From CALCMJ01 sp964475415 (lineage in GTDB: Bacteria > Bacteroidota > Bacteroidia > Chitinophagales > Saprospiraceae): a DNA stretch of 64,000 nucleotides. Positions within the stretch are counted from its first letter, which is position 1. The number at the start of each line of letters is the position of its first letter. The position numbers and the translations under genes were made by a program. The stretch spans positions 124,001 to 188,000 of the forward strand of contig CAYYWZ010000001.1 in NCBI GenBank assembly GCA_964475415.1, in the 5' to 3' direction. Below, piece by piece: positions 47,283-56,500 of this stretch. The notes below the pieces were generated by a model that saw only the letters and a list, made by a program, of their open reading frames with translations, had not been told where the DNA came from and searched no databases.

Positions 47283-47409
47283 GATAATAAAAATTAGCTC
47301 TTGAATCGAACAATATTCTCTATGAGAATGAATCCTAAATTATGTTTAAGTGAAATTCAGGTTTATACTTCGGTTTATAAAATTGTCGAAAACAGAACGC
47401 TCTGAAATT

Positions 47410-47443
47410 AGAAACCCCGATCCTTGTTAAGGAACGGGGTTCT
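47410..47443. terminator. Hairpin between convergent genes
   Basis: AGAA(A)CCCCG-TCCTT pairs with AAGGA-CGGGGTTCT, with one mismatch and one bulge. TCTTAAATTTTAA follows on the plus strand. Probable bidirectional terminator. Confidence 0.65.
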
Positions 47444-47463
47444 CTTAAATTTTAACTTCAATT

Positions 47464-48603
47464 CTATCCTAAAGCCTTACCTAAGTCTTCTATAAGATCA
47501 TCCACATCTTCTATACCTATACTCAGTCTTATAAGAGAGTCTGTAAGTCCGACCTTAAGTCTTTCTTCCTTAGGGATACTTGCATGTGTCATAGATGCAG
47601 GATGGCCTATAAGAGACTCCACACCTCCTAGTGATTCTGCAAGGGCAAAATAATGTGTTCCACTAAGTACCTTGTGCGCCGACTCTATAGAGTTGTCTAC
47701 TAGGTCAAAAGATACCATTGCTCCGAACATCTTCATTTGCTTCTTAGCAACTTCATGTCCTGGGTGATCAGCAAATCCTGGGTAAAATACTTTTGACACC
47801 TTAGGGTGAGCTTGTAAATACTCGGCTATCTTCGCTGCATTCTCACAAGCACGCTGTACACGTATATGAAGTGTTTTTATACCTCTTAATAACAAGAAAC
47901 AATCAAAAGGTCCGGGTACACCTCCAGCAGCATTCTGAATAAATCTTAGATTATCTGCTAAGGCTTTATCATTGACAATAACACATCCGTGTATAAGGTC
48001 TGAATGGCCCCCAAGATACTTCGTCGCTGAGTGCATAACAAGATCAGCTCCTAGGTCCAATGGATTCTGTAAATAAGGAGAAGCAAAAGTATTGTCTACA
48101 CATACTGTAATTCCTTTTCCTTTTACTTGATCACAGACAGCTTTTATATCTACGATATTTAACATAGGATTCGTAGGGGTTTCTATCCATATCATTTTAG
48201 TCTTTTCTGATATCTGGGAAGCGATATCAGCGTCAGCACCCATATCGATAAACTTAAAAGATATACCATACTTCCCAAAGATTTTATTCATCAACCTATA
48301 AGTTCCTCCATATAGGTCATTAGTTGATAACAACTCATCTCCTGGTTCTAAGGTCTTCAGTATAGAATCTATTGCTGCTAGTCCACTACCATAACATACT
48401 GCATGTTGACCATTTTCTAGTGCAGCAAGGTTTGCCTCCAATACTGTTCTTGTAGGATTCTGCGTTCTTGCATATTCATATCCTTTGTGTACACCTGGAG
48501 CGTCTTGTACATAGGTAGAGGTCTGAAAGATAGGTGTCATGATAGCACCCGAACTTGGATCTGGTTCTATACCAGCGTGTATTGCTTTTGTACCGAATTT
48601 CAT
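47464..48603 (-). CDS. Cystathionine gamma-synthase/lyase family PLP enzyme
   Basis: Pyridoxal-phosphate enzyme of the trans-sulfuration group, converting between cysteine, homocysteine and cystathionine. Lys195 in MHSATKYLGGHSDLIHG is the PLP-binding residue. Other family marks are YEYARTQNPTR, HAVCYGSGLAA, WIETPTNPML and the C-terminal RLSIGIEDVDDLIEDL. The 379 residues match the family. Sequence alone cannot separate gamma-synthase (MetB) from gamma-lyase (MccB), so I give no symbol. The gene stands alone between a terminator and the split transketolase genes. Confidence 0.95.
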   Translation of the reverse strand: MKFGTKAIHAGIEPDPSSGAIMTPIFQTSTYVQDAPGVHKGYEYARTQNPTRTVLEANLAALENGQHAVCYGSGLAAIDSILKTLEPGDELLSTNDLYGGTYRLMNKIFGKYGISFKFIDMGADADIASQISEKTKMIWIETPTNPMLNIVDIKAVCDQVKGKGITVCVDNTFASPYLQNPLDLGADLVMHSATKYLGGHSDLIHGCVIVNDKALADNLRFIQNAAGGVPGPFDCFLLLRGIKTLHIRVQRACENAAKIAEYLQAHPKVSKVFYPGFADHPGHEVAKKQMKMFGAMVSFDLVDNSIESAHKVLSGTHYFALAESLGGVESLIGHPASMTHASIPKEERLKVGLTDSLIRLSIGIEDVDDLIEDLGKALG

Positions 48604-48711
48604 GCGTTATTATTTTTTGATTAGCTAGACAAAGATGACGAATTTTAGGAGCAGCATCATCATAATCTAGACATATTAATGTCGTTAGTATAAACCTTTA
48701 GCAAATAATTG

Positions 48712-49671
48712 TTACTTTCTAGCAATTGCTTTTTTAGCCGCTGCAACTATATCATTTACACCTAGGCCATATTTTTCTAATAGCTGAGATGGTTTTCCAC
48801 TCTCTCCAAAAGAATCTTTTACCGCTACCATCTCCATAGGCCTTGGCTGATTACGAGCAAGAAGACCTGCGATACTTTCTCCTAAGCCTCCCATATAATT
48901 ATGTTCTTCCGCTGAGACTACACAGCCTGTCTTAGCAGTCGAGGTAAGCACAGCTTCTTCATCTAGTGGTTTTATCGTGTGTATGTTGATTAGTTCAGCT
49001 CGTATGCCTTCAGCCGCAAGAATTTTAGCCGCTTCTACAGATTGCCATACCATGTGACCCGTAGCGAAAATACTTACATCAGTTCCTTCTGCTAATGTCA
49101 ATGCTTTACCAATTATAAATTCTTGGTCTTCCGGAATAAATACTGGCCAACTGGGTCTGCCAAATCTCAGATAAACGGGACCATGGTGATCCGCTATAGC
49201 CATCGTTGCTGCCTTAGTCTGGTTATAATCACAAGGATTGATAACGGTCATTCCGGGAAGCATTTTCATCATTCCGACATCCTCTAGTATCTGATGCGTA
49301 GCGCCGTCCTCCCCTAGTGTAAGTCCTGCGTGCGATGCACATATTTTGACATTCTTATCAGAGTAAGCTATAGATTGTCTTATCTGATCATATACTCTAC
49401 CTGTAGAAAAGTTAGCAAATGTTCCAGTGAATGGAATCTTACCTCCTGTTGCCAGACCGGCAGCTATGCCCATCATGTTTGCTTCAGCTATTCCTATCTG
49501 AAAAAATCGCTCAGGAAATTCAGCAATAAAAGCCTGCATCTTCAGTGACCCTACTAGATCCGCACATAGGGCAACTACAGCGCTATTTTTCTTTCCCACC
49601 TCGTGCAAGCCTGCTCCGAATCCATCTCTTGTCGCTTTCTTTTCTGTATATGTTATATTTTCAATCTTCAT
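48712..49671 (-). CDS. Transketolase, C-terminal half (split)
   Basis: Second subunit of a split transketolase, with the pyrimidine-binding domain (about 10-170) and the C-terminal domain (about 190-315). Marks are FPERFFQIGIAEANMMGIAA (with the catalytic Glu), TGTFANFSTGRVYDQIR and the C-terminal SAEEHNYMGGLG. It moves two-carbon units between sugars in the pentose phosphate pathway, with thiamine diphosphate. It follows the N-terminal half by 29 bp on the same strand and must form a heteromer with it. The length of 319 is usual for the split form. Confidence 0.95.
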   Translation of the reverse strand: MKIENITYTEKKATRDGFGAGLHEVGKKNSAVVALCADLVGSLKMQAFIAEFPERFFQIGIAEANMMGIAAGLATGGKIPFTGTFANFSTGRVYDQIRQSIAYSDKNVKICASHAGLTLGEDGATHQILEDVGMMKMLPGMTVINPCDYNQTKAATMAIADHHGPVYLRFGRPSWPVFIPEDQEFIIGKALTLAEGTDVSIFATGHMVWQSVEAAKILAAEGIRAELINIHTIKPLDEEAVLTSTAKTGCVVSAEEHNYMGGLGESIAGLLARNQPRPMEMVAVKDSFGESGKPSQLLEKYGLGVNDIVAAAKKAIARK

Positions 49672-49700
49672 TTTTCGATTTTGAATTGTGGTCTATAATA

Positions 49701-50543
49701 TTAATAATCCCCTAGCGTTTCTTCTAATTGTGATAAAGCAGTTTCCGTCTGCTCATCGTTAGGAGCTTTACCGTGCCAGTGGTGTGTCCCTTCCATAAAA
49801 TCTACACCTTTTCCCATAGCTGTTTTCATAAGAATAACCACAGGTTTTCCCGCCGCACTTTTCTCCTTAGCCGTTTCTAATGTTCTTATAATTGCTTCCA
49901 TATTATGACCGTCCATATGGAGCACTTCCCAACCAAAAGATTGCCACTTCATGGGCAAATCTCCTAGACTCAAAACATCATCATTAGCACCATCTATTTG
50001 CTGTCCATTCCAATCTACTGTTACGATCAGATTATTAACCTTATTATGAGCTGCATACATGACTGCCTCCCATATCTGTCCCTCTTGTAATTCTCCATCT
50101 CCAGTAAGCACATATACAAACTTGTCGTCATCATTAAGACGCTTAGCGAGTGCCATTCCTATCGCTACAGAAATTCCTTGACCCAGTGATCCACTTGCTA
50201 CTCTTATGCCAGGCAATCCTTCATGTGTTGCTGGGTGACCTTGTAATCTAGAATTAAGCTGACGGAAGGTCGCTAACTCCTTTACAGGAAAATATCCACT
50301 TCTCGCAAGTACGCTATATATAACAGGAGAGATATGTCCGTTGCTTAGAAAAAAAACATCTTCTCCCTTAGCATCCATGTTGAAAGAGGGGTCATGTTTC
50401 ATGGTATGAAAAAATAAGGCTGTAAGAAAATCTGCACAACCTAGAGAGCCACCTGGGTGACCCGATGCACAAGAATGTACCTGTCTTATTATGTCCCTTC
50501 TTACTTGTGAAGCTACATCCTGTAGTTTTTTGATATCCGTCAT
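49701..50543 (-). CDS. Transketolase, N-terminal half (split)
   Basis: First subunit of the split transketolase, holding the diphosphate-binding domain of thiamine diphosphate. I start at ATG 50543 (MTDIKKLQDV); the longer reading from 50573 runs into a terminator hairpin. The GDG...N motif is TGDGELQEGQIWEAVMYAAH followed by VDWN. Other marks are SGHPGGSLGCADFLTALFF and RVASGSLGQGISVA. The protein is about 280 residues. The C-terminal half follows after 29 bp. A TAACTTTG -7 element lies 51 bp upstream, on the far side of the HU terminator. Confidence 0.95.
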   Translation of the reverse strand: MTDIKKLQDVASQVRRDIIRQVHSCASGHPGGSLGCADFLTALFFHTMKHDPSFNMDAKGEDVFFLSNGHISPVIYSVLARSGYFPVKELATFRQLNSRLQGHPATHEGLPGIRVASGSLGQGISVAIGMALAKRLNDDDKFVYVLTGDGELQEGQIWEAVMYAAHNKVNNLIVTVDWNGQQIDGANDDVLSLGDLPMKWQSFGWEVLHMDGHNMEAIIRTLETAKEKSAAGKPVVILMKTAMGKGVDFMEGTHHWHGKAPNDEQTETALSQLEETLGDY

Positions 50544-50561
50544 GTTTTGGCTTATGTAAAT

Positions 50562-50592
50562 AAAAAAAGGCAATTTGAAAATTCAAATTGCC
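50562..50592 (-). terminator. Intrinsic terminator of the HU gene
   Basis: On the minus strand GGCAATTTGA-loop-TCAAATTGCC (10-bp stem, 4-nt loop) is followed by seven T. It lies 38 bp after the HU stop and ends only 19 bp before the transketolase start codon. It is one of the clearest terminators in the window. Confidence 0.88.
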
Positions 50593-50593
50593 C

Positions 50594-50601
50594 CAAAGTT
50601 A
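50594..50601 (-). promoter_or_regulatory. -7 element, probable transketolase promoter
   Basis: Minus-strand TAACTTTG, a perfect TAnnTTTG. No good -33 is visible at 19-21 bp. Transcripts starting here would begin inside the HU terminator stem-loop. Confidence 0.35.
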
Positions 50602-50630
50602 TTAATATCTTTTTCAATTCATAAGAAAGC

Positions 50631-50903
50631 TTAGTTAACTGAATCAGTTAATCCCTTACCTGCTTTGAATTTTACAACGTTTTTAGCTTTGATTTTGATA
50701 GTCGCTCCTGTAGCAGGGTTTCTTCCATCTCTTGCAGCTCTTCTATTGATAGAAAATGTTCCAAATCCTACAAAAGAAGACTTATCTCCCTTCTTAAGAC
50801 TTTTTTCAATTGAATCAAATACAGTGTTTACTGCGTCCGTAGCTTGCGCTTTTGATATATCTGCTCCTTCCGCAACAGCATTAATAAGATCTCCTTTGTT
50901 CAT
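50631..50903 (-). CDS. HU-family DNA-binding protein
   Basis: Small histone-like DNA-bending protein of 90 residues. The HU pattern is complete: MNKGDLINAVAEGADISKAQ at the start, FVGFGTFSINRRAARDGRNP with the DNA-contacting beta-arm, and ATGATIKIKAKNVVKFKAGK. It acts as a dimer in the nucleoid. It has its own strong promoter 36-67 bp upstream and its own terminator. ATG 50903 is the only sensible start. Confidence 0.97.
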   Translation of the reverse strand: MNKGDLINAVAEGADISKAQATDAVNTVFDSIEKSLKKGDKSSFVGFGTFSINRRAARDGRNPATGATIKIKAKNVVKFKAGKGLTDSVN

Positions 50904-50938
50904 TATAAAGTTATTTTAATTATGAATTTTAGCTTTTG

Positions 50939-50970
50939 CAAAGCTATGTTAATGAATATATATAAACAAA
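50939..50970 (-). promoter_or_regulatory. Promoter of the HU gene
   Basis: On the minus strand TTTG (plus CAAA, 50967-50970), a 20-bp spacer and TAGCTTTG (plus CAAAGCTA, 50939-50946). Both match the Bacteroidota sigma consensus (TTTG, TAnnTTTG) perfectly. Start is near 50934, about 31 nt before the ATG. Confidence 0.8.
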
Positions 50971-51068
50971 CATTTATATGTAAATATCCCTAAAATCAGT
51001 GTTTATCCTGATTTTTGGTCCATTTTTTGCCTTTTTCCTAAGGTATTTACTATTAATGAAATAGTTTT

Positions 51069-51076
51069 TATCTTTG
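51069..51076 (+). promoter_or_regulatory. -7 element directly before a small lipoprotein gene
   Basis: TATCTTTG, a perfect TAnnTTTG, with TTTA at a 20-bp spacing as a weak -33. The expected transcription start, about 51080-51083, coincides with the ATG at 51082, so the mRNA could be leaderless. Confidence 0.45.
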
Positions 51077-51081
51077 AAGTG

Positions 51082-51288
51082 ATGGTAAAACGAATAATAA
51101 GATTTTTAAAACCTACCTTATTTGTGGCTTTTTTAGCCATTATAAGCTTATCCTGTAAGACAGGTGAAGGCTGTGTAACGACAGAAGGATACTCTCAAGA
51201 AGTAGATCTCACAAGTACAAAAAGAGGTAAGTCGAACTTGTTTTCCAAGAAAACAAACAAGAAAATAAGGAAAAAAAGAGGCGGTTAG
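51082..51288 (+). CDS. Small basic lipoprotein
   Basis: A 68-residue protein read from ATG 51082 (a GTG lies one codon earlier). A hydrophobic signal (LFVAFLAIISLSCKTGEGC) ends in a lipobox, with Cys after LSLS-type residues, so it is likely lipid-anchored. The mature part is short and very basic at its end (KKTNKKIRKKRGG), which could bind acidic surface polymers. Its stop overlaps the convergent OppC-like gene by 4 bp. No family is recognised. Confidence 0.65.
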   Translation: MVKRIIRFLKPTLFVAFLAIISLSCKTGEGCVTTEGYSQEVDLTSTKRGKSNLFSKKTNKKIRKKRGG

Positions 51289-52475
51289 TCCGACATAGGA
51301 TTTAGCCAGTTTTCTATCTTCCTTCCTATTGTATTTAAGGATACGACTAGTAAAAAGATTGCCAATCCCGGAAAAACCACTAGCCACCAAGCTTTATAAT
51401 TATACTTCACCTGAGACAACATACTGCCCCATGTTACCTCTTCTACAGCTAGGCCTAATCCCAAGAATGAAAGCGTTGCTTCTAGTACAATAGCTGCTGC
51501 ACAGGCAAAAGAAAAACTCACTATAACAGGTCCCATAGCATTAATAAGAATGTGTCTCCATATTATTGTAAAATCTCTCAAGCCAGAAACTTGAGCTCCT
51601 TCTATATATGACTTCCCTCTTATCTTAAGCACTTCAGCCCTAGTATACCTTGTCAATAAAGGCCAACTTACAAAGGCTATAATCCATATAATATTCCATA
51701 TGCTAGCACCACTTATAAGACTGAGTAATACTAAGATTATAAATACTGAAGGAATAGACTTAAAGACTTCTAGTATCCAACTAATAATATAATCTATTGG
51801 TAACTGTATTGTCCTCGATCGCAACTTAGCTGCTAAGAAAATCAAACTGGAAAATATAATTAACAAAATAATAAATGCTAAGCATTCGTAGATCAGATCA
51901 TTTTTAAATCCAAAAAAGAATCCCCAAATCCACTGGTAAACAAAAATCATACTTGCTATACACAAGAGTATAACCTGCAGGATATTAATCCGTATACCCT
52001 TGTCTCCAAAATATCCTGTAATCAGTCCTAAAAATATACCTAATATAGAAGCTAATAAGGCAGATAGAAAACCTACTTTAAGCGCAACAGAAGTACCTCT
52101 GATCAGTCCAGCTAAAGTGTCTCTTCCTAACCTATCTGTTCCCAACCAATGTCGTGCCTTATTTTCAGAAATTTTCTGCTGATCAAAGGGGCTTCTGTAA
52201 TTACTATTGTCTAGATCTAGCGTCTTTTCTGAATAAGGAATTATAGGGTGTATGGACCAGATTTCTTTTTCCTTAATAAGTGTTCTTTTTCCCATAAATA
52301 ATTGTTTGACAATAGGAAAATTTATGCCATTCTCAGTCTTAGATATGAGTGGTAATTCATTACAGATAAAAGGAGACAACAGTGCTATCAAAAATAAGAA
52401 GCAGATGAATCTTACAGACCAGCGTGAAGTTATATCTTCTCTAAGTGTTATATATATTTCCCTTAGCTGTTTCAT
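51285..52475 (-). CDS. ABC peptide transporter permease, OppC/DppC-like
   Basis: Inner-membrane permease for oligopeptides or related solutes. It has one N-terminal helix (about 20-38), then a soluble stretch with the typical HWLGTDRLGRDTLAGLIRGT motif. The binding-protein-dependent permease domain (about 140-390) has an EAA-like loop EGAQVSGLRDFTIIWRHIL. At 396 residues it is longer than E. coli OppC (about 300), owing to extra segments near 50-100 and 190-230. It follows the OppB-like gene by 1 bp. No OppD/OppF ATPase genes are in the operon. Confidence 0.92.
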   Translation of the reverse strand: MKQLREIYITLREDITSRWSVRFICFLFLIALLSPFICNELPLISKTENGINFPIVKQLFMGKRTLIKEKEIWSIHPIIPYSEKTLDLDNSNYRSPFDQQKISENKARHWLGTDRLGRDTLAGLIRGTSVALKVGFLSALLASILGIFLGLITGYFGDKGIRINILQVILLCIASMIFVYQWIWGFFFGFKNDLIYECLAFIILLIIFSSLIFLAAKLRSRTIQLPIDYIISWILEVFKSIPSVFIILVLLSLISGASIWNIIWIIAFVSWPLLTRYTRAEVLKIRGKSYIEGAQVSGLRDFTIIWRHILINAMGPVIVSFSFACAAAIVLEATLSFLGLGLAVEEVTWGSMLSQVKYNYKAWWLVVFPGLAIFLLVVSLNTIGRKIENWLNPMSD

Positions 52476-52476
52476 A

Positions 52477-53697
52477 TCATCTATTAGAAAATCTAACTTT
52501 AGGATTTACATAAGCATAAATAACATCTCCTAAGAAATAAAAAATTGTTGTCACCAATGAGATAATAACAATGATGCCATAGACTACATTCCAGTCGGCC
52601 ATCTGTATAGAAGTAAATAATAAACGACCTACTCCAGGAATATTAAAAATTGTCTCTACAATAACAGAACCTGATAGTGCTGATGGAAAGGCTGAGGTAA
52701 ATAATGTAATTATAGGAAATAAAGCATTGCCGAGATTATGTTTTTTTACAGTTTGTGAATGGGATAACCCTTTTGCCAAGATCGTCTTACTATAAGACTG
52801 AGACATCTCATTTTTTAAACTTGATTCCATCTGTCTCGAAATATATGAGATAGAATGTAGGGTGTAAATTACGATAGGCAGGATTAGCATTTTGAATTGG
52901 CTTGCTAAGTTACTTAAGAACGATGTCGACTCATTCGTTATAACTCCTACAGAGGGAAATATATTTGTCCAAGAGCCATAATCGGAGGTGGTGAAAAATA
53001 TAAGGAGTAAGCTAGCGAGAAAAAAGATCGGCATAGCATAAAACAAATAAGCTATAAACTGTACCGCCTTGCTTATCCATGGGTGCTTCGTAGAACTTGA
53101 GAATATTCCCAAGCTTATGCCTAGCACAAAACTTATAACTATAGATATTATTACTAAAAATATTGTCCACTGTACTGCCTCGAATATGATCTCTCTCACT
53201 GGGCGTCCATCTAAAGTAGATCTGCCCATGCTCCCCTTAAGTATTCCTGATAACCAGATATGATATTGATTCGAAAAGCCATTCCAATAAAGCTTAGGAA
53301 AACTAAACCGTTTCTGTCCAGCTAGATCTTCTTCTATACTGACTATACTCTGATTATAATGAGCGTCTAATAATTCAGCTCTATATCCTTGCTCTAATAA
53401 GGCGTAAGTTTTCTCTCTCTTCTTAGAGTCTACAATATCATTTACATTAACCGGAAAATGTGCAGGTTGCAGGCTTATGTAAAAGGTAGGTTTATCTAAG
53501 TGTTGACTTTTATACAAACTAGTGTAAGAAATAAGATCTTGTGAGTCCTCTGCTTCTGACATGTTAATTCCCTGAGATATCAACTGATTCTCTATGGGAT
53601 CATTAGGAATATACTTACTTAGAAAAAAAGCGATAAGCGTTACAAAGAATACAGTAATCGGAATCCTTATGAGGCGTTTTATAAAAAACTGCTCCAT
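52477..53697 (-). CDS. ABC peptide transporter permease, OppB/DppB-like
   Basis: Partner permease. The N-terminal helix (about 10-30) is followed by the family start FFLSKYIPNDPIE and a soluble insertion of about 90 residues (50-140) not found in E. coli OppB. LSGILKGSMGRSTLDGRPV leads into the permease domain (about 165-400), and the EAA loop is seen near AKGLSHSQTVKKHNLGNALF. The 406-residue length reflects the insertion. It begins immediately after the binding-protein gene ends, and the OppC-like gene follows after 1 bp. Confidence 0.92.
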   Translation of the reverse strand: MEQFFIKRLIRIPITVFFVTLIAFFLSKYIPNDPIENQLISQGINMSEAEDSQDLISYTSLYKSQHLDKPTFYISLQPAHFPVNVNDIVDSKKREKTYALLEQGYRAELLDAHYNQSIVSIEEDLAGQKRFSFPKLYWNGFSNQYHIWLSGILKGSMGRSTLDGRPVREIIFEAVQWTIFLVIISIVISFVLGISLGIFSSSTKHPWISKAVQFIAYLFYAMPIFFLASLLLIFFTTSDYGSWTNIFPSVGVITNESTSFLSNLASQFKMLILPIVIYTLHSISYISRQMESSLKNEMSQSYSKTILAKGLSHSQTVKKHNLGNALFPIITLFTSAFPSALSGSVIVETIFNIPGVGRLLFTSIQMADWNVVYGIIVIISLVTTIFYFLGDVIYAYVNPKVRFSNR

Positions 53698-55449
53698 CTA
53701 CTTTACTTTTTCTGTTACCACTTTCTTGTGGAAGGTATTTGCCAAATAACCAGGGCGCTTAGCTGTAGCTGTAGCTTCTATATTATTGTTTGTAATTATT
53801 TTCTGCTTAGGTGAATACAAAAAGATGACAGGCTGATCTTCGTACATGATTTCTTGTAGTCTCATGTAAAGGTATCCTCTCTTTTCTTCATCTCTAGTTT
53901 CTCTTATTTGCTTAAGTATTTTATCCGCAGCTGCACTTCTATAGTTCGCATAATTTCTCTCGCCGGGCACTGCCATACTAGAATGCCACCTAGGAAATGC
54001 ATCATCGGGAGCAGCATCTTGAGAAATAGCTAACGCAGCCATATCATACTTTCTAGGACTCGTATGTTCCTTAGAGATGAGTGAACTTTTCTTGCGTGTT
54101 ATCTTTATATCGACTCCAGCTTCCTTTGCATTATTCTGAAAAAGTAGTGCAACATTTTCTCCTAATGCATTTCCTGAGATAAGAATCTCTAAGGTTAATT
54201 CTTCCTTTCTACCATCTATCACCTTATCTAAAATACCATTATCATCGGTATCTTTCCATCCTGCCTGACTGAGCAGTGTTTTTGCTTTCTCTATGTCAAA
54301 TGGTATCGGAGCAAGCTCATTATTATAGTAGGCCTTTGCTGGGTTAAAATGCCCTGTTGTTCTTCGACCTAATCCATAATCTATCGTACTGATAATCTTA
54401 TCTATATCCAACAGATGTGCCAGAGCTCTTCTTACTTTCTTATCCTGTAATTGTGGTCTATCATTATTAAGCGCGATATAATAATACCTTATGGTCGCTG
54501 GTGTAAAAAACTGAAAATCGCTGTCTGCATTTTCTTCTTTTTTTAAATTAGCAAATACGTCACTATTCCTCAGCGTCATGACATCCACTTCTTTATTTTT
54601 TAGCGCCGTGATCGCTGTGTTATCGTCAGGCATTATCTTAAAGATCATCTTATCGACACCAGACTGTAAGAAAGGATTATCAGGATAGTTGTCGCCCCAG
54701 TAGTTCTTCTTTTTATAAAGTATTATACTTTGGTTTGTATTCCAGCTCCTAAGCATATATGGACCTGCTCCTTCTAGTATATCTCTGCTAGCTTGTGGAC
54801 TGTTAAAAAATTCTACAAATCTCATGATGGTAGAATCTTGCTGATAGCTTTCTTCATTTGCCATAAAATCATCAGAAACTTGTAGGGATGCTAATGCATT
54901 TTCTTTGTCATAGATATGCGCTGGCAATAGATCTATAGTAAGACATACTTCGAGTGCTAGCATATAGTTCTTATCCACGTAGATACTAAACTGCTTTGCA
55001 TTTTCAGAGTCTATTTTTACATCTTTAATATTATTTATCAGCGCTCTCCATGCGCCAGTATTAGACTGCGGAAGTTTTATAGATTTGATTGTAAATGCAT
55101 AATCCTGTCCTGTGATCGGCATACCATCACTCCACACAGCATCTTCTTTTATTTTTATAGTATATATGATATGCTGTTCATCAGAATTTTCTTCTGGAAT
55201 CTCTTCTATCAGTATAGGTGATAGCGCTAAACTCTCTGGGTGGAAATCAGCCAGTGGTAGATATATATATTGGAAAACTTCCCTCGCTGAAGAGGATGGG
55301 TTGAAAATCGGATTTAGTTTTGCAGGGTCTCTGCTTATTCTAATATTAAGTTCAGAAATATTCTCCTTGACAATCGAGTCTGTTTTACATCCGTAGATAA
55401 ACAAAACACTGAGTGCTAGACACAAGAATTTAGGAAAGATATTATTCAT
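53698..55449 (-). CDS. ABC transporter substrate-binding lipoprotein, OppA/DppA-like (SBP family 5)
   Basis: Lipid-anchored binding protein that delivers peptides or similar solutes to the OppBC permease. The signal ends in VLFIYGCKTDS. The SBP_bac_5 domain spans about 75-500, with EDAVWSDGMPITGQDYAFTI, GAGPYMLRSW-like GPYMLR and RRALAHLLDIDKII as family marks. The length of 583 is slightly above the norm. It is the first gene of a tight three-gene operon (binding protein, OppB, OppC). The substrate is not predictable. Confidence 0.93.
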   Translation of the reverse strand: MNNIFPKFLCLALSVLFIYGCKTDSIVKENISELNIRISRDPAKLNPIFNPSSSAREVFQYIYLPLADFHPESLALSPILIEEIPEENSDEQHIIYTIKIKEDAVWSDGMPITGQDYAFTIKSIKLPQSNTGAWRALINNIKDVKIDSENAKQFSIYVDKNYMLALEVCLTIDLLPAHIYDKENALASLQVSDDFMANEESYQQDSTIMRFVEFFNSPQASRDILEGAGPYMLRSWNTNQSIILYKKKNYWGDNYPDNPFLQSGVDKMIFKIMPDDNTAITALKNKEVDVMTLRNSDVFANLKKEENADSDFQFFTPATIRYYYIALNNDRPQLQDKKVRRALAHLLDIDKIISTIDYGLGRRTTGHFNPAKAYYNNELAPIPFDIEKAKTLLSQAGWKDTDDNGILDKVIDGRKEELTLEILISGNALGENVALLFQNNAKEAGVDIKITRKKSSLISKEHTSPRKYDMAALAISQDAAPDDAFPRWHSSMAVPGERNYANYRSAAADKILKQIRETRDEEKRGYLYMRLQEIMYEDQPVIFLYSPKQKIITNNNIEATATAKRPGYLANTFHKKVVTEKVK

Positions 55450-55577
55450 GGATATACTTTGTACTTATTTTGTATGAAGTTAGCAAAATCCTTTGACATG
55501 ATGATATAAAAATAATTCGGTTCTCTAACAACTTAATGGAGCTATTTCAGCTTTATAATAGAGTCAAACAAATAACG

Positions 55578-56492
55578 ATGAAAAAAATACTAATAGGTGG
55601 TGGAACAGGTCTTATCGGTCAGCGATTACTAGAACTTATAGACCACAAGGAATTCGAAGTAGCCATACTAAGTAGAAAGAAGAGGCAAGATGACAAGGTC
55701 AACTATTTGGTCTGGGATCTGGATACTGGCACTATGGACCTAGAGGGTTTTCAACCCGATATCGTTATCAACCTAACAGGTGCAGGAATTGCTGACAAAT
55801 TATGGACCAAGAAAAGGAAAGAAATACTTATATCCAGTAGAGTAAAAAGTACCGCACTACTAGAAAAAGCTATAGTAAATAAAGATATTTCCCCTGAGGT
55901 GTTTTTATCAGCCTCCGCTGTAGGATATTATGGAAACAGAGGAGAGGAAAAACTAACAGAAGAGAGTAAGTCTGGAGATGAGGCATCTTTCTTAGTATAC
56001 TGTTGTCAAATGTGGGAGGCTGCAGTAGATAAAATAAAACCACTAACATCCAGAATCATAAAACTTAGAATCGGAATTGTCCTTTCGACAAAAGGAGGCG
56101 CACTAGAGAAAATATTGTTACCTATGAATTTTGGGATAGCAGGATATTTTGGTAACGGAAAGCAATATTATCCTTGGATACATATAGATGATGTTTGCGG
56201 CTCTATATTACATCTTGTACAAGACAAAGAAGCTAACGGAATCTACAATGGTGTATCACCTCAGCCTATGCCACTCAAGGAAATGACAGTAGGGATAAAA
56301 AAAGGAATAAAAAAATGGGCACTAGTACTTCCCGTTCCCGCCTTTGTGCTCAAGCTTGTGATGGGAGAAATGAGTTCCATGTTACTAAATAGTACCCGAG
56401 CCATACCTAAGCGCTTAATGAAAGAAGGCTATCAATATAAATTTACAGATATAGAAAATGCAGTAGCCGACCTTAAAGAGCACCGCAAATAA
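55578..56492 (+). CDS. TIGR01777-family NAD-dependent epimerase/dehydratase-like protein
   Basis: SDR-extended protein (SDR39U1/YfcH-like), function not established. I start at ATG 55578, where the Rossmann motif begins: MKKILIGGGTGLIGQRL. The upstream extension of 14 residues is probably untranslated. Other marks are NLTGAGIADKLWTKKRK, SASAVGYYGNRGEE and PWIHIDDVCGSILHLV, and the C-terminal DUF1731-like PVPAFVLKLVMGEMSSMLLN. It is about 304 residues. It is divergent from the opp operon and convergent with the MerT-like gene, 8 bp apart. Confidence 0.93.
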   Translation: MKKILIGGGTGLIGQRLLELIDHKEFEVAILSRKKRQDDKVNYLVWDLDTGTMDLEGFQPDIVINLTGAGIADKLWTKKRKEILISSRVKSTALLEKAIVNKDISPEVFLSASAVGYYGNRGEEKLTEESKSGDEASFLVYCCQMWEAAVDKIKPLTSRIIKLRIGIVLSTKGGALEKILLPMNFGIAGYFGNGKQYYPWIHIDDVCGSILHLVQDKEANGIYNGVSPQPMPLKEMTVGIKKGIKKWALVLPVPAFVLKLVMGEMSSMLLNSTRAIPKRLMKEGYQYKFTDIENAVADLKEHRK

Positions 56493-56500
56493 TTTTCTTT

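Noticed and set aside
50544..50573. N-terminal extension of the transketolase N-half
   Set aside because: It would run through the HU terminator hairpin; ATG 50543 matches the family start.
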